A DNA stretch of 64,000 nucleotides from Hymenolepis diminuta (GCA_900708905.1 CAADRB010000020.1:1936644-2000643), one strand, 5' to 3'. Shown: positions 25,796 to 43,730, counted from the stretch's first letter. The notes: generated by a model not told the origin, from the sequence alone. Made by a program: numbers and translations.

Positions 25796-26155
25796 CTATA
25801 AAAAGGTGCAACAAATAATTAAGAAGTAGTGCAGATATTCAGTCTGCATAAATTTAACAGCAGCAAAATATGCCATAAATTCAATTTCTTTCTATGCGTA
25901 GGAATGTCATGTTACAGAATTCCTTGCCGATACAGAATAAAAATAGCATTGACTCAATCCACAAAACTATTTAGGAAGGATTTTACAACATTTATTTTAG
26001 ATCGAAAGGTAGCACCACGAAGAATTCCTGATGAGAAACGCAAATTATGCCACCCCTTTAATAATCAGACTTAAACAATGCACGCCTGGTCAATGAGTGT
26101 GGACCGAAAATCATCGAAACTTGATCCCAGACTTCGCAGACGAACATGTTTATCG

Positions 26156-26172
26156 GTGCGCCATCGGCGCAC
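26156..26172. repeat. Perfect 7-bp GC-rich hairpin
   Basis: GTGCGCC, loop ATC, GGCGCAC. No U run follows on either strand, so it does not look like a terminator. Confidence 0.6.
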
Positions 26173-26332
26173 AAGACCTAAAATCTGAGCTGCTAAGACT
26201 AGAAAAAATCTCTAGGAGTTTAGAATTGTATTAAAATGCGGTACATTCTTATTTCAAGATTCTCTTACAGAACCCGGAGATAAATGCCTATGAAATACTG
26301 TTATACTCATTAGGTAAAAGGTGTCCTATATG

Positions 26333-26400
26333 AATCCGAAAATCAAGTGAAGTAAGACCTTCTGATTCCCTGGCTTTAAATTGATCTTAATAGAAGAGTT
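26333..26400 (+). repeat. Dispersed repeat family D, copy
   Basis: Core GAATCCGAAAATCAAGTGAA then GTAAGACCTTCTGATTCCCT, matching 21590-21680. Confidence 0.4.
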
Positions 26401-27169
26401 TACTGATCTCAATGGTTAGGCGCTTTTCGTCATGCCGCGGGAAATAATCTGAACAGAACTGCTGGCCAATTGAATTACACAAAATGCACATAATAGGTTA
26501 TTTAATAATACTGGATTTGGTGATTTGTTGAACTATCATCAACCTATTGCATATGGATATAAATATGATATTATGTTGGATAATCATGACATATGAGAAT
26601 TCATTTATGTCTCACATAAACTGTGAAAAGCTCTCATAGAAATGTAATCGGGATTAATTAAATACACTACAAATCCGCTAAAGATTCAAATCATAACCTA
26701 TTAGAATCCCACTTGCATACAAGCGATATATAAATACTTAATTGTATGGTGCTAGCAAATCTTGTAACTAGGTAAAGTCTCACATGTATGTTTCAAACCG
26801 CGTTAAATTGTGTTAAAAAAGAATTATGAAATATAAATTGAATGAAAACAATACGTATACTAACTGCAAATTCTAGTCTTTACCAACAAGCGGCTTCGTA
26901 ACTATGAAGGAAAATGTGCTACCGCCCAATCTTACAATCCTGTGCAGTTCTTTTTCGTTAAAAATATTAAAATTAGTCCGTGAAACGTGTGATCAGGTAA
27001 GTATATCATTTTAATTTAATGGGAAAAAAATTGGCATCCAGTTAACTTTTCCACTAAAAAGTCTTAACCTTTAAGCGGAAAGATATTAAGGATAAGGAAA
27101 TACCAATCAAATCTCTCTTTCTCTCTGTCAAACTTGCACTTTAAATAATAACAACAATATTAAAAATTA

Positions 27170-27395
27170 ATTCCTAACTGCATATATGAAAGCCCCGTTT
27201 GGGATAAGGAATAACATCATTGAGTCTACCTGATGAGAGACTCGAATTCTGTCACCCTCAATCTTAATTATTTTGGCCCAACCAGTGCGGCTGGCCATTC
27301 TGCGTACTTGATTTGCGCTAATGAAAATCGAACCCGTGGCCTGTGGCATCACAGACGTGCATAGTGACCAATGCGGCACGATACACATCCTTGAT
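27170..27395 (-). repeat. tRNA-like SINE copy (family A), best-preserved head
   Basis: On the minus strand a tRNA-like head includes GCCGCATTGGTCACTATGCA (A-box-like) and, 40 nt on, GGGTTCGATTTTC (B-box-like, 27323-27335), followed by CATTAGCGCA as in a tRNA 3' arm. A tail block follows with GACAGAATTCGAGTCTCTCA. An open frame of 73 codons runs through it by chance; other copies do not keep it. Confidence 0.6.
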
Positions 27396-30059
27396 AATAA
27401 TTATTTTACTAAACTAACTCACTAATAAATCACATTTAAAACAAAATTATCCCACTACTTATTTGTCGCCCTTTGAATATCATCATATGGAGGAATCAAC
27501 TATTCAATGAGCTTCACATTAAGATCTAGAGGAAAAAGAGTTCAAAATGTCTTTCGGAGTCAGATGTAGTTAAAAAGGAGGAGTTCTAGGTCTATAAACA
27601 CAAAACCTGGCTGAAGAACAAATTCTTACGGGAAAACAGTCTCCTAAATTCACTAAATGAACATCACAAAACATCACATAGTTAACCCTTTCCTTATCTT
27701 TAAAAATAGTTTAAAGTTAGAATTAGATCAAATATAGTTGAAACACAAAATCAAAATACCCCATAGGAATATATAATTCAATTGACACGATTTATATATA
27801 GAAACTCAAAGTTAACAAAATACTCGAGAATCAAAACAACAAGCCCAAATAGAGCGAATATCACATTTTAGAGGGGAGATAACAAAATAATGTACCGTTT
27901 TTATCCCAGAACACGTTTTGCGCCTTATTTTACTTACTGCATCACCGCCTGACACCTGATCTTGCCTATTTGTGCGTAAAAACAGCAGAAAGACTCCGAG
28001 TACACACGTCGCAATTACAAATGGGTTTTTGGATGCATTTTATTTAAGCGGCGCAAAATAAAGCCCCCACTTCTGCGCGAGCATTTGTATATCAACACAA
28101 ATTGGATTAGCTTCTGAATAAAATCTGAAAAGGTATATATGTGCTTTCTGAACCGTAATTAGATATCTTGGATTTAGGTTGGATTAATTTAAGAGGATAG
28201 ATTAAAGGGTAATACAATTTGGGAGGCTCTAAACCTGAGATAATTCGGGGAATAAATGCATTATACTAGAAGGAATGGAATTCGCGTAGGAATAGGGATG
28301 TGATTTATTAAATCAAAGAACCAAAGTAAGGGAAATCCAAGTCTAAACAAAGTAAAATATTCTATTTCAGCGATTTTACATTCCACTTACATTCCAAAAA
28401 TTTTGAAAAATTACCATAAACCTGAGAATCTAACGTGGCCTTTTATTCTTGAAATAAATTATCACTTTTTTCAACCCAACCAGCTCTAACTTATAAGAAA
28501 TTCAATGGATAAAATGACCATGACGGAAAATTCTCTTTCCCAGGTCTTAAAGGTCAGAAAATGAAAACTATACTTCTGTTGGGATTGATCTACAATCTAA
28601 GAGGAAAATCGCCAAACTGTTACCCTTTTAAGCTTTACGAACCGCATTACCACAGAAGAAGGAGATACAGACTTTGGCAGAATACTTTACTAAGGAAGGA
28701 CAAAGGAGACTGAATATTCGGCTAGGTGGCTGAGTAAAATTCAAGAAGCAGGAGTTAGATAACCGGGAAAATCGACAAATACCTTACAGATCAAATGATG
28801 GGTCAAACACAGAAAGGAGTAAAGAAGGTAGAAGACTGGATAAATCAATACACATCAAAAATGAGATATTTCACTGAATGAATGTCGCTAAGTAGAAGGC
28901 ACATTTATCATATTCGCAACTCTTGTCTTTGATTAAGAGAGAATACCAGGAGAGAAATTTGCCTGTAGAAATATTACTAACAAGCACACCCTTCTTATAA
29001 AGTAGCTTTCTGCCATACTTAATAGCTTGGATTAACAGATTAACCATTTATGATTGATGGCACTTAAACGACTATGTTATAACAAAAATAAAGAAATGAA
29101 TCACAACAATGCTTCATAAATACCTGTCGTAACATTGTTTTACAGCACTCTTAGTAAGAATTTTATTCATAAAACTTAAAATGGATTTATAAGAACTTCT
29201 CTAATGGGTTAAAAAGAACAAACTATAGATTGCACACATTTTCCTGTTTCTTTCCCTTGACCTTGTGAAGTACACGGCACCAAGCATGGTGCATAGCTTG
29301 GTTCCAAATGCTTTTTACCTTCCTCGCGTAAAAATTTATGATCCGGGTGAAAAAAGATGGAGCGGCAGAACGGGTAAATAGTCCAGGCCTAAAGTACGAT
29401 CGATCTTTCCATGTATAGTATTGATTTTCGTCAGTTATTTGCGTGCCCGGATGGGTTATTAGTGAACGCAGGTGCGTCCGTGTTTAGATCGATTTCCCAT
29501 AAGTCGATAAAATTACTTACTCCTGTCCTATTGGTCACTTAGCCATTTTGGTCTCAAAATAACTGAAATAAATGGAATAACACATATGCTGTTTATTTCG
29601 TTCATCGGTTGAATGATATTTATCTTGTATTAGTTGGTATTTAATTCGAGTCCGCCCTAGTTTTGTACTATTGTGTAATATTTAATTTTCAGTCCATTTG
29701 ATTAAAAATTTAAGAATAAAATTTGTATTCGGAGGTGTATGGTTTTCAATACTATATATTCACTGAGGAAAGTAAATATTTAAAATCCGGGATTTCTAAA
29801 TATCTCTTTGTCTTAAAGATCTTTATGATTTTGAGATATTCAAGAGTATTCCGTCTGGTTGCAATATAGTTTCGAAGGTCATTAAATGACAATTAATCCA
29901 GATATCGATTTTCAAAAGTGGGAAGTTGTACTTCCTTAATTCTTGTAAACCAATTTAAATTCAGCTAATTGCAGAAGAAAGCGTGTAGGAGAAATGAGTG
30001 ATCCAGTTTAAGAGATTCATTGATGCCATCACTCCTTTCTTAACTCATTTATATTAAGC

Positions 30060-30450
30060 AATAAGCCCATTTATTAAAAGATCGTATCTAGGATACGAAT
30101 TAGACAATAAAATGTATAGTTTTCAAGTTCATATACATTGAAGAGAGGACTTTACCAGGTTTCATGATTACCTATCCTGCATTTCAATATTCTTTTCCAG
30201 CTTTGACTTGTAATGTTTGGTATATTCATGGAATTTTTTCACTTCATTTTGGTGAATGGTCTTTAATTTAGAAGAGTTATATTGGGAGTGCACACCGAAC
30301 AGGGCAAAAAATAAGGAGGGTGGTTGTATGGCCATTTTCCTCTTTGCACAAGAAGATTTTTAAACCAACAAAACTGCCAGCGTTCGAGTAGTAGTTAGTG
30401 ATACCACCACCATAAAAATTATTTTCATTATTACTCATCGTAAATGGTAA
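30060..30450 (+). repeat. Dispersed repeat family B copy
   Basis: Shares an ordered series of blocks with 43400-43730: a TTTATTAAAAGATCGTATCT-like block, CTTTACCAGG region, TATTCTTTTCCAGCTTTGA, TATATTCATGGAA, GAGGGTGGTTGTATGGCCAT and a GCGTTCGAGTAGTAGTTAGT block near the end. The blocks are non-coding, with no terminal repeats seen. Confidence 0.6.
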
Positions 30451-31140
30451 AAATCTGCTATAATTTTAATCGTGGGGAAAGGCATCTAAACATTATAAAT
30501 AGAGGATTGAACTAAGCCCAGTATGAGGAGGAGTCGAAAATAAAGAACTAAAATCGCGGTATCAGAAGAGTCCGAACTCCGATTTCGTCATTAGATATAG
30601 TTAATGATCTGTTATTTCAGAGTTCTTAGATCAGTAACCTAACCACTAGATTCTATAATGACATTTCACATGCATAGATTGAATTGGGAGATTGATCTTA
30701 CCACCTAGATGCACCTGACTTTTCATGAAACCAAAGAACAGGCAGTAGAAACTAGTTAAGGTTAATTAAACCTGACGTAGCTCATTAGAACTAGCACTAT
30801 ATAAGCTAACTAACCACTTCTCTGCCGCTATGCGTACATGTGAACTGGACTGAGAGGGAGCTATATGCACATTAAAAGATGTGTGCCTAAGTGTATTATA
30901 TTAAATGAAAACAATAAAGTAGCCTTCCTTGGTCTTTTTAAGGCAAATATATTGGGGGTTTTTCAAGAGTATAAATTTTAAAAAGGCTCTACTTGCATTA
31001 CAAACATGTGGTAAAATAAGCTCAGTTATCACGAACGAAATCAACTCATAAGCTAATTATCATTCAGTGCATACAGTTTTTAGTATAATAATGATGATGA
31101 CGAATGTATAAATAAACTTCCCAAGCACAATACTTGGGAA

Positions 31141-31340
31141 TACTTAAAAATACTTGATCTGAAAAAAATCGTTCTTGCGGGAAACTTGCTTTCTACCACT
31201 CCTCCAGTTGACCAGAATTAATCTGCATAGTTGGCTATCCACATCACTAGATGTGCATCGGTGAGTATTGATGTTGTGAATTTTAATTAACAGGCACACA
31301 CGATGACCAAATGCATCATTTTCCAACACTGATTTTGGAC
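31141..31340 (-). repeat. SINE family A copy, left of a head-to-tail pair
   Basis: Minus strand: a CTAGTGATGTGGATAGCCAA block, then TTAATTCTGGTCAACTGG, AGTGGTAGAAAGCAAGTTTC. It matches 42110-42270 over these blocks. The head is diverged. Confidence 0.55.
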
Positions 31341-31470
31341 AGGTGAAAAACATCCCGGAGTCTCTCTAATGAGAAGCTCACATTCTATTACCTCCTCATT
31401 GACCAGAGTAATTAATCGTTTCATCTACTGGGTTATGAATTTCAATCCCATAACGCAAAACTCCTGAGGA
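31341..31470 (-). repeat. SINE family A copy, tail part, same strand and adjoining
   Basis: Minus strand: GGGATTGAAATTCATAACCC, GTCAATGAGGAGGTAATAGA, then GTGAGCTTCTCATTAGAGAG. It abuts the copy at 31141-31340 in the same orientation, making a tandem pair. Confidence 0.5.
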
Positions 31471-34239
31471 CTAGTTTACCTTATACTAACACAATTATCA
31501 TCTGCGAATTCTCAACTGTACATACACAACTGCACAACATAATGTAAAAAACAAAATTCCTCATGATTTCCCAAAATTAATTACGAAACGTGGCATTTTT
31601 TTCGCACATGATAAAGTATTAACTACCCATACATACATTCACTCTTATTTTTCGCAGAATAGAAATATATTATGGGAGGTATGGACCCCGTTCCCAAGAA
31701 GGCGTTCTAGAAATCTAATGAATTTAGGTTAGGTGAACAATAAATACCTTTACTGTTAATTCACATGTTTGATAATTGATGGTATCTTTAAGAAATTATT
31801 TTAACATGCTCGTGAAAAACCAACGGCTCTTTGATTAATTTACATTTTTTCCCTTGGCCAAATTCGTTCAGCTAACCATCTCGATTGCTGATGGTTTTTA
31901 GTCTCTAACACCTTACCAAGTGCCGATTTACACTCCGCTCCTCCCACTCTTATTTATAGATCCGTTAGCATTGGATCACTCACAAAATTTTTTTAGCATT
32001 CCTTTCTTAGCTAGGTTAGATAATGATATTTTATTAGCTCGAGTAAAACAACTTTATAAAATGCTTTTCGTCTTATAACTGAGTTTCAGTGCTAAAACAG
32101 TAGCTAAGTTAACCGCCGCTTGGTCTTTATTAATAAAGTTCAACCTTACTTTCTTCATACTGTGGTGAGTGATGTCAAACCCATATATGTTGTCCAATTT
32201 GTAGATAAAAAATCAAATATATTAATCTCTGCCCGAAATTTTAGTAGTTAAATCCGATCTTTTCAGCTGAATTACTAGCGAATTTAGATGAAACGATAAA
32301 AAGAAATACTGTAATACGTATTTTGCATCTAGAATTGGATTTGTATGACGTCCTTTTCGAATAAGGGGGCGTAGAATAACATTCCATAGAAGATACAACC
32401 ATTATTAAGACCAATTTCTTTTCTCAGTTAAACGAAATACTGAATTAGAAAACTGTTTAGACTAGACAAAAATTTGGTGCTCTTTTAGTTGTCACTAAGG
32501 CTTACTACGTACTGTTTACAAAATAAAACGAGACTTCGACAAAAAAACTACAACCCGTCTATAAAATAAACTGAGGACTAACTTAAAAATTACAGCAATA
32601 ATAACAACAACTAAAAATTATCCGTCTGAAGTTGAGAAATCTTTTTAAAAATCACTATTTAGTAGATTCAACAATAAAGCACGAGCTAAAAGCAGTATAA
32701 TTCATTGTTTTTGTTCCACCTTCAGGGGAAAGAAAAAAAGAGAAAACAGCTCGAGTCCAGTTTTTGACTAAAATCCTGGTATTCATCTTATTACAGAAAA
32801 TTTGAACTTTCAGTTCATAATAACAACCAGCTCCATAAGTAAGAAAGTTGAGAGCGACGCCACCATCCAATCTTTTTAAATTTGGTTATTCTTTGACTTA
32901 AGGTTCCCGCTGCTATCAGATGAATATGAGCCGTTTTATTTAATATGTAATTAAGAAAATACTAATGGCTGTAAATCTTTATTCAGAAAAGTTAGTATCT
33001 AGTGTACTTGTCACACAATTACCCTGAAAATTAGACTCTAACCGACCTTTCAAAGGTCTAAAGATCTTTAAACCGCGCTTTCCTCTCTTCTCGCTATTGA
33101 AGGCTCCGTGCCACCTATTTAATTCATATTCCGGTATTCACCTTCTTTAACGATCAAATGGATTAAACGAATAAGAAATAACGGGTAGATTTGGCGGAAG
33201 AGGACGCAGATCTACTGATTGGACACGAATGATACGCGAGTGTGAAGGCCGAAGCAGCATGGCATATAGGGTGCGCGTGATGACCATACAGGCGCACAAT
33301 TTTAACTAAGCTGTGACTATGACAGAATTCTAAATTAAATTGAAATTCAAAGTGTGATTCAAGAAAAGAGACTAGTTGTGTTTTTTTACTTCAATAAATG
33401 GCTAGTCAAAATCGACTCTCAGAGAATTCGTAAAAGTTCATGTAGCTTAAGGATGGATTAGATTGAATTAACACCGATTCATCTCATTCAAGATTACAGG
33501 AGATTTACCTATACGGCGATAAATCTATCTTTAAACTCTAAGAGAACGTGAGAACCGTTAACTTATGAGATGCTATTGAGGTATTCTGCCGACAAAATTA
33601 TTATGATACTTCTCAGAGATCAGCTACATACTTAATCTAAATTAGGATGCAATTTGATATAAATATTTAGTTTAGAGAAATATTTAAAAAAACATCCACT
33701 TACATCGTTTTACGATTACACTATTATTACTGACCCTGAAACTAATTGCCGTTACTTGGTATAAGTAGACGAAAGAAGGTCAAGAGGTCAAGCAGGCAGG
33801 CAGAATTCTTCCTAGGTTCATATAGAGCATAGAGTGGATGTAATACAGCCTCTCAATTAAGGACTCCAAGAAAATCATCAAAAGTATGTGAGGAAGGCAT
33901 ATAATTCAGTTAAAAATAATTCCCAGATATTCTTTTTAATTCTCCTTGTGGATATGGGAACCCGAAGGTTTTAATTAAGGAACTTAAATTCCTTACCACT
34001 AAATTAACCAATGCTCGCTAAGACTCTGCGAACAAGCAGATCAGTGTTCACCGTCAAGACCATTAAAATTCGTACTACTTTAACAAAAGCTCTAATATAG
34101 CCTCTCGGAAAGCAACACAACTAACTTCAAATTCAGAAAATATTAGGATTATAAGTAATTTATTGACTATTTAATTGAATTTCTATGTTAAACAAAAGGA
34201 TAAACTGAATAAAACTTCCAAAGTCCATTAATGAAAGTG

Positions 34240-34410
34240 TTAAATACATTTGGATAGGGTGGAGGGGATGTATTTTGAAGTGCTTCTAATGAGAAACTCA
34301 GATTCTAACACATTGTCCAGGGTGTTGATCAGCCATTTCACCAGGCGTGTATTGATGAACATCGATCTCGTGAACTCCGACTTGGCAGATGCAAACCAAA
34401 ATAAACTGAT
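34240..34410 (-). repeat. SINE family A copy
   Basis: Minus strand shares GAATCTGAGTTTCTCATTAG with the tail of the other copies, preceded by a GTGAAATGGCTGATCAACAC block and a GAGATCGATGTTCATCAATA block in the B-box position. Confidence 0.55.
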
Positions 34411-36642
34411 CTGGTTCCCCTTATAATGCACTTCAACTGCATGTTTACAGAATGATCTGATCTTATCAAAATGAAGCCCAACGATTACATACAAGGCAGA
34501 AGCATACTGTCAGCCAATTATGATAACCTTCAAACAACATCTATGTAGCTAATTTATTGGTGGACAAATATCATCTTTATCCTTACTATTTAAATGCTGT
34601 TCACGATTCTCATATACCGAATAAATGCACGCAACTCGTCCCTCCTTTACTTTCGTCCTCTTTCGTATGCATGGGAGTCACGGTATTAGAGCGGCCTTGG
34701 AGTTGGTCTAAATCCATTTGAAATGTGTTTATTCTCACGGTTAGTGCTAAAACCCAAGTCACATTCGTGCAGTGCCTTGAGCTCTGACAACAACAAAAAG
34801 CTCATATTTATGCCAACGTTGTGTCATCCCCAGGCTGAGAATAAAAGAAACAAGGTGACAAGAAAACTTGACCTCAAGGGAACACTACACACAAGAACTA
34901 AAACTAGTATGCTGCGCAGTTTGTAAAAAGCGAATGAAATTCTCTTCGCAAGTAAAACGGAGAAAGTACGCAAAGGTGTGTGGTCAACACGTGAAGGAAA
35001 CAGAAGAGACAAGACACTTAGAAAAAAAGAAGACAACGGTAAACACGAGATAAACAAGGGCCGTGATAGTGCCCATACTTATGAAAAAAGCAACACGAGA
35101 AATTTAACACAAGGCGATCTATGCACTTTGAAAATGGGGTTAAGCTTCGATCCTATGATCTTAACAATGATATTTTAGTAGTAAAACATACTTTATAGAC
35201 TAGGTACACCAATGTCCATCTGAATTGCGCTCGGTATTTCGTGATTGACTAACATTGTGATTTTTGAACGAATTAGAACTAGCATTTTAAATAGATTTAC
35301 GAAAATGAAAATCCACACTCATAAAAGTCTATGTCCATTAAGCTACACTCGAACCTAACGCCCTAAATAATTAAAACCATGAAGGCCTTAATGTTGAGGA
35401 TTTACCAAGTTCAAAAGAAATCATTACCTTTAAGGTATAATATTGAAGGCTATTCACCTCTGTCTAACTTTTATCTTTGATGTGGACCAATTCAGATGAT
35501 TTAGTAACCAATTTTCAGGGTAGATAACCATTCAACTCTGCCTGTTTATCAATAGGGATTTTTAGAGAGGTGAATTTTTTATCAATTTTCGATATTCCTT
35601 TGCTTACCTGAATGCATTGTGGTCAACAAGCAGGTACGTACATGTTTATATCGATTCCCTGCTTGTCTATACAATTAAGTCATTCCAATCCTATTGGTTC
35701 GATTGTAATTTATTCATAAGTTCATTCAGTTCGGCATTCTGTCCTAATCCAATAATACCACTTTAAGTACGTAGTGACTTATTCTTGTTACTTCAGTGCA
35801 CAAAGTAATTAGGCCGATTATTAAGTCAAGCACGATTGATAACATCTGACCAGACTATAATTTTATAGAGTGAGGCCTTCAAAGTTCACGAGTCCCGAAA
35901 TTAAAGGCTACAAAAGTTCTCGTTCTAAGAACCAACGTTTCTATTAACAAATTTGTCAATAAACGGAGTCACTTATAAGAACAATTAAACATCAAGAGGG
36001 AATAAGATAAACATCAAGGAAAAATACAGTCAACAATAAACCTTTACATACAGTATATTGATGCAACGGGAAAAGAGAGGAAACGGGAGAAAAGGCTAAG
36101 GTAGTCATAACAATTGGAGGAATACTATATCCCTAAAATCAATGGGCGTTTCTATTACCCAAAATTGCGTCTGGTAACCACCCAAAGATGACTCAACAGG
36201 GTTATCGGTAGATTAACCAGGAATGCAATTATTGAATCTATGAACAGACTAGGTTTGTAAGATAAGACTTAAGAAGCGCAAAGTTATTTTAATGACCCAA
36301 AAAGAAGGGTGACAGTGCTCTTGAAGTGCCCAACTAGAATTGCAAAAAGGCGCATAACGACTATTATGAAACTTTTCAATTCATTAAAATGCGGTGAGAT
36401 GCATATGAAGTGAGTAAAGGAATGATTTAACTCACAACAGTTAGAGGCATTGGTTAATTAGATAGGCGCAGTAGTCATAAAGCAAAATGCCTCACTTTAC
36501 GAAAGTACACCTATTTCTTCACAGAAAATAACTATATCAGTAGGAAGTCCCAACAAATTAAAGGTAAATGAAAAGGGTATCTGAGAATACTCATCTTTTT
36601 TACTCAAATCACCATGAAACACAACTGTAAACCTAATCCCTA

Positions 36643-41455
<4,813 letters not shown>

Positions 41456-41929
41456 TTAAGGTGACGGTGGCGAGTGGTACTGCGTTGTCGGTGGTTGAGG
41501 TGGTGGCGAAGGTGATCGATTTCCAATAGGACCCGGTGCTACAGCAGTATATCGTCTCAAATCCCCTCCATCATCAGTTGTAGAAGACATCGGCGTAGCA
41601 TACGAGGGATAAGTGCTTCCCCCAAGGGATGAGAGAGAAGAAGGCCGGTATTCAGCCAAGGGGCTCAAAGGCAAGTGACCGCCACCACTACTAGCTGAAG
41701 ATTGTGGCATGGACAGACCGGGATTAGTGAGTGGTGTTGCCATAGGGAAAGCGTTGGGAGCGTAGCGGGCTGTTCTCGGAGCGAAACGGGATGGAGGAGG
41801 CATTAGACGACTGGGAGATGCCATTCCGTACTGAGAGGGTGGAATTGAACTGCCGAGGGGACTCAAGGGAGTCATTGCCTTACCGCAGGTTGGTTTTGAG
41901 GTTCCCATCATTGGAATCATTCCAGAAGA
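41456..41929 (-). CDS. Pro/Ser-rich last exon, candidate distal C-terminal exon of NELF-B
   Basis: A 157-codon open stretch ending in TAA, preceded on the minus strand by a good acceptor (CCACTCACTTTTAG) and starting in phase 0 with SSGMIPMMGTSKPTCG. It is rich in Pro, Ser, Ala, Met and Gly (for example RSPSPPPQPPTT near the end), with no recognisable domain and probably disordered. No other exon is visible between it and NELF-B, which lies upstream on the same strand. The phase-0 GTGAGT donor at 46156 in NELF-B joins in frame to this acceptor, which would give a 1021-aa protein with a Pro-rich tail; human NELF-B also ends in a short Pro-rich tail. It could otherwise be the end of an unidentified gene. 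Exon reality is fairly sure; gene assignment is inference. Confidence 0.5.
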   Translation of the reverse strand, partial: SSGMIPMMGTSKPTCGKAMTPLSPLGSSIPPSQYGMASPSRLMPPPSRFAPRTARYAPNAFPMATPLTNPGLSMPQSSASSGGGHLPLSPLAEYRPSSLSSLGGSTYPSYATPMSSTTDDGGDLRRYTAVAPGPIGNRSPSPPPQPPTTQYHSPPSP

Positions 41930-42109
41930 CTAAAAGTGAGTGGTAAAAGATATAGCAGCCTGAAACAACCGCTTGTAAATGAAAGCGGTTGCGAAACTGA
42001 TGACGCCTCTCCTATAGACTGGTATCCACTATTACGCTCGGCCATCCTAATTACTGCGTATTGAACTCAAGACTTCCATAACCCCCTTCCCTCCCCCACA
42101 ACCTCATTA

Positions 42110-42270
42110 TGAAAAGTATCCAAAACACTTGACTTCGGTAGAAGAAAGGTATCCTGGAGAAACTAGCATTCTACTACCTTTCCTGTTGACCAGAATTAAC
42201 TTCTGCAATTGATCATCCACGTCACTGAGTATGCACCAATGACCTTTGGATTTGCCGACTTGCGCACTAA
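42110..42270 (-). repeat. SINE family A copy
   Basis: Minus strand: TTGGTGCATACTCAGTGACG, TTAATTCTGGTCAACAGGAA, GGTAGTAGAATGCTAGTTTC. Nearly the same block order and spacing as 31141-31340. Confidence 0.55.
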
Positions 42271-42419
42271 TCTTTGCAATATTGAACCTATAGGAACTAT
42301 TAAGTGTTCTTTGCCTTATAATACATTCAACCAACCAAACAATGGTAATGATCATCTTATTTTTAATACGCAGTACTATATAGTAATGAGTTCATTTACA
42401 ATAGCATAGGATATCCTTG

Positions 42420-43230
42420 AAATATTGGGTTTAGGTAAGCTCGTAGATAGTTGAGGAACATTTGGTTTTCCTTTTGATATATTCAACCAGTTGCACATAA
42501 TTATTTTCTCATAGCTTATTACCGTTTCTCCATGCAGAGCTTACTCCTCTAATAAGGGAAGCTTCAGTTTAAACGGCTAAATTTGTTCTCTTAGAGAGCA
42601 TACATTCGAAGTATTGAGTCAATTCGACTACAAGGTTTTTCATTATAGATGTTCAAACAGGAAAGCATGTTTATCATAGCAAATCAGCGTATCTTTTCAT
42701 ACAGAGCTTACGAAAATCCAGTCTAGCATAATAAAATAAGGGAAGCTCTACTTTTCAATGGCCAAAGTTACTTCTGTTGGAGAACGTACCTTTGAAGTAA
42801 AGGGTCTAAGCAAACTCGTAGTTGGTTTTTCCTTTAAGATATTATATTCATTATTATTATTATTATTGATATTGATCACTTTCTAATAGCAATTCAATTT
42901 AGTCTTTTCGCAAAAGAGCTCACTTATATTCAGTCTAGTAGAGCGTGAAATAATAGGAAGGAATTATAGCTGAGAGTAGTTTCCTAGCGGTTTAAACAGT
43001 AAAAAACATGCTCATTTTGAGAGGATACCTTGTCTTGCGCACCTTTCCCAAATGGAAATTTTGGCTGGTTGGATTGTTCCTTCAAGATGTACAATTAATT
43101 AACTATTGTTCTCACTTCTTATAGCAACTTACGATGAGCCTGGCCAGATTGCATAAGGCCAAATGGTGGATAGCAGCGACATAATGGTTAATATGCATAT
43201 CCGGTGAAGACAAGAGTAGCATAATACGAG
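42420..43230. repeat. Degenerate tandem array, about four units of roughly 170-210 bp
   Basis: Recurring blocks: GCAGAGCTTAC (42535), ACAGAGCTTAC (42701), AAAGAGCTCAC (42913), ATAGCAACTTAC (43121). Each is followed by an AATAAGGGAAGC- or AATAATAGGAAGG-like block in the first three, then a ...GGCTAAATTTGTTCTCTTAG-like block and GAGAGCATAC / GAGAACGTAC / GAGAGGATAC. A TTGGTTTTTCCTTTAAGATA-like block precedes. Units are strongly diverged. An (ATT)6 microsatellite at 42850-42867 sits inside one unit. Confidence 0.5.
42850..42867. repeat. (ATT)6 microsatellite
   Basis: Six perfect ATT units within the tandem array. Confidence 0.9.
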
Positions 43231-43250
43231 TTTCTCATCAAAGGGGATTC
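43140..43250 (+). repeat. SINE family A copy, diverged
   Basis: Plus strand ends in AATACGAGTTTCTCATCAAA at 43217-43236, the family tail, after a loosely matching head. It lies at the end of the tandem array and may overlap its last unit. Confidence 0.35.
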
Positions 43251-43399
43251 ATTACACCACTTATTAATCCCAGATTACAGTATAAAACACTGTCCTTTAA
43301 CGGGCTTTGAAACTTGATATTTTTTGCAACCGATTAAATTGCTAAGGTTTACCATACTACAAAGAGTATACGTATAACCTTTCGGTCCAACCAATATCA

Positions 43400-43730
43400 A
43401 TAGTAAGTCCACTTATTTAAGATCGTATAGAGTACACGAATACACGATGCATAGCTTTCTAGTCCTAGTAGAATAAAGAGCTCGGTGAGGCTTTACAGTT
43501 ACCTTATCTGCATTTGGACATTCTTTTCCAGCTTTGATTTAGTTCTAAAAGTTATATTCATGGAAATGTTCTTCCTTCATTTCTTTGAACAGCCTCGAAC
43601 TCGGAATAATTAAGTGAAAGTACACAATCGATAGCGCAAAAAAATAGGAGTGGTTGCATTGTCAATTTCCTCTACGATTGCTGTGTCCGACTTTTAAGTC
43701 AACATAACCCACGAGTCAGTACTACTACCC
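43400..43730 (+). repeat. Dispersed repeat family B copy
   Basis: Blocks in the same order as 30060-30450: CACTTATTTAAGATCGTATA, CATTCTTTTCCAGCTTTGAT, TATATTCATGGAAATGTTCT, GGAGTGGTTGCATTGTCAAT, and a final ACGAGTCAGTACTACTACCC block. Confidence 0.6.

Noticed and set aside
27167..27388. 73-codon minus-strand frame that looks like a protein
   Set aside because: It coincides with a SINE family A copy; other copies have stops in this frame. The same applies to the frames at 31144-31353, 34240-34494, 42107-42355, 59674-59886 and 60705-60896.
34824..35178. Overlapping open frames on both strands, one with a CxxC and Lys-rich, zinc-finger-like look (34868-35053)
   Set aside because: The block is strongly purine-biased on the plus strand, which opens several frames at once. 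There is one CxxC but no paired second motif, no splice context and no recognisable family.
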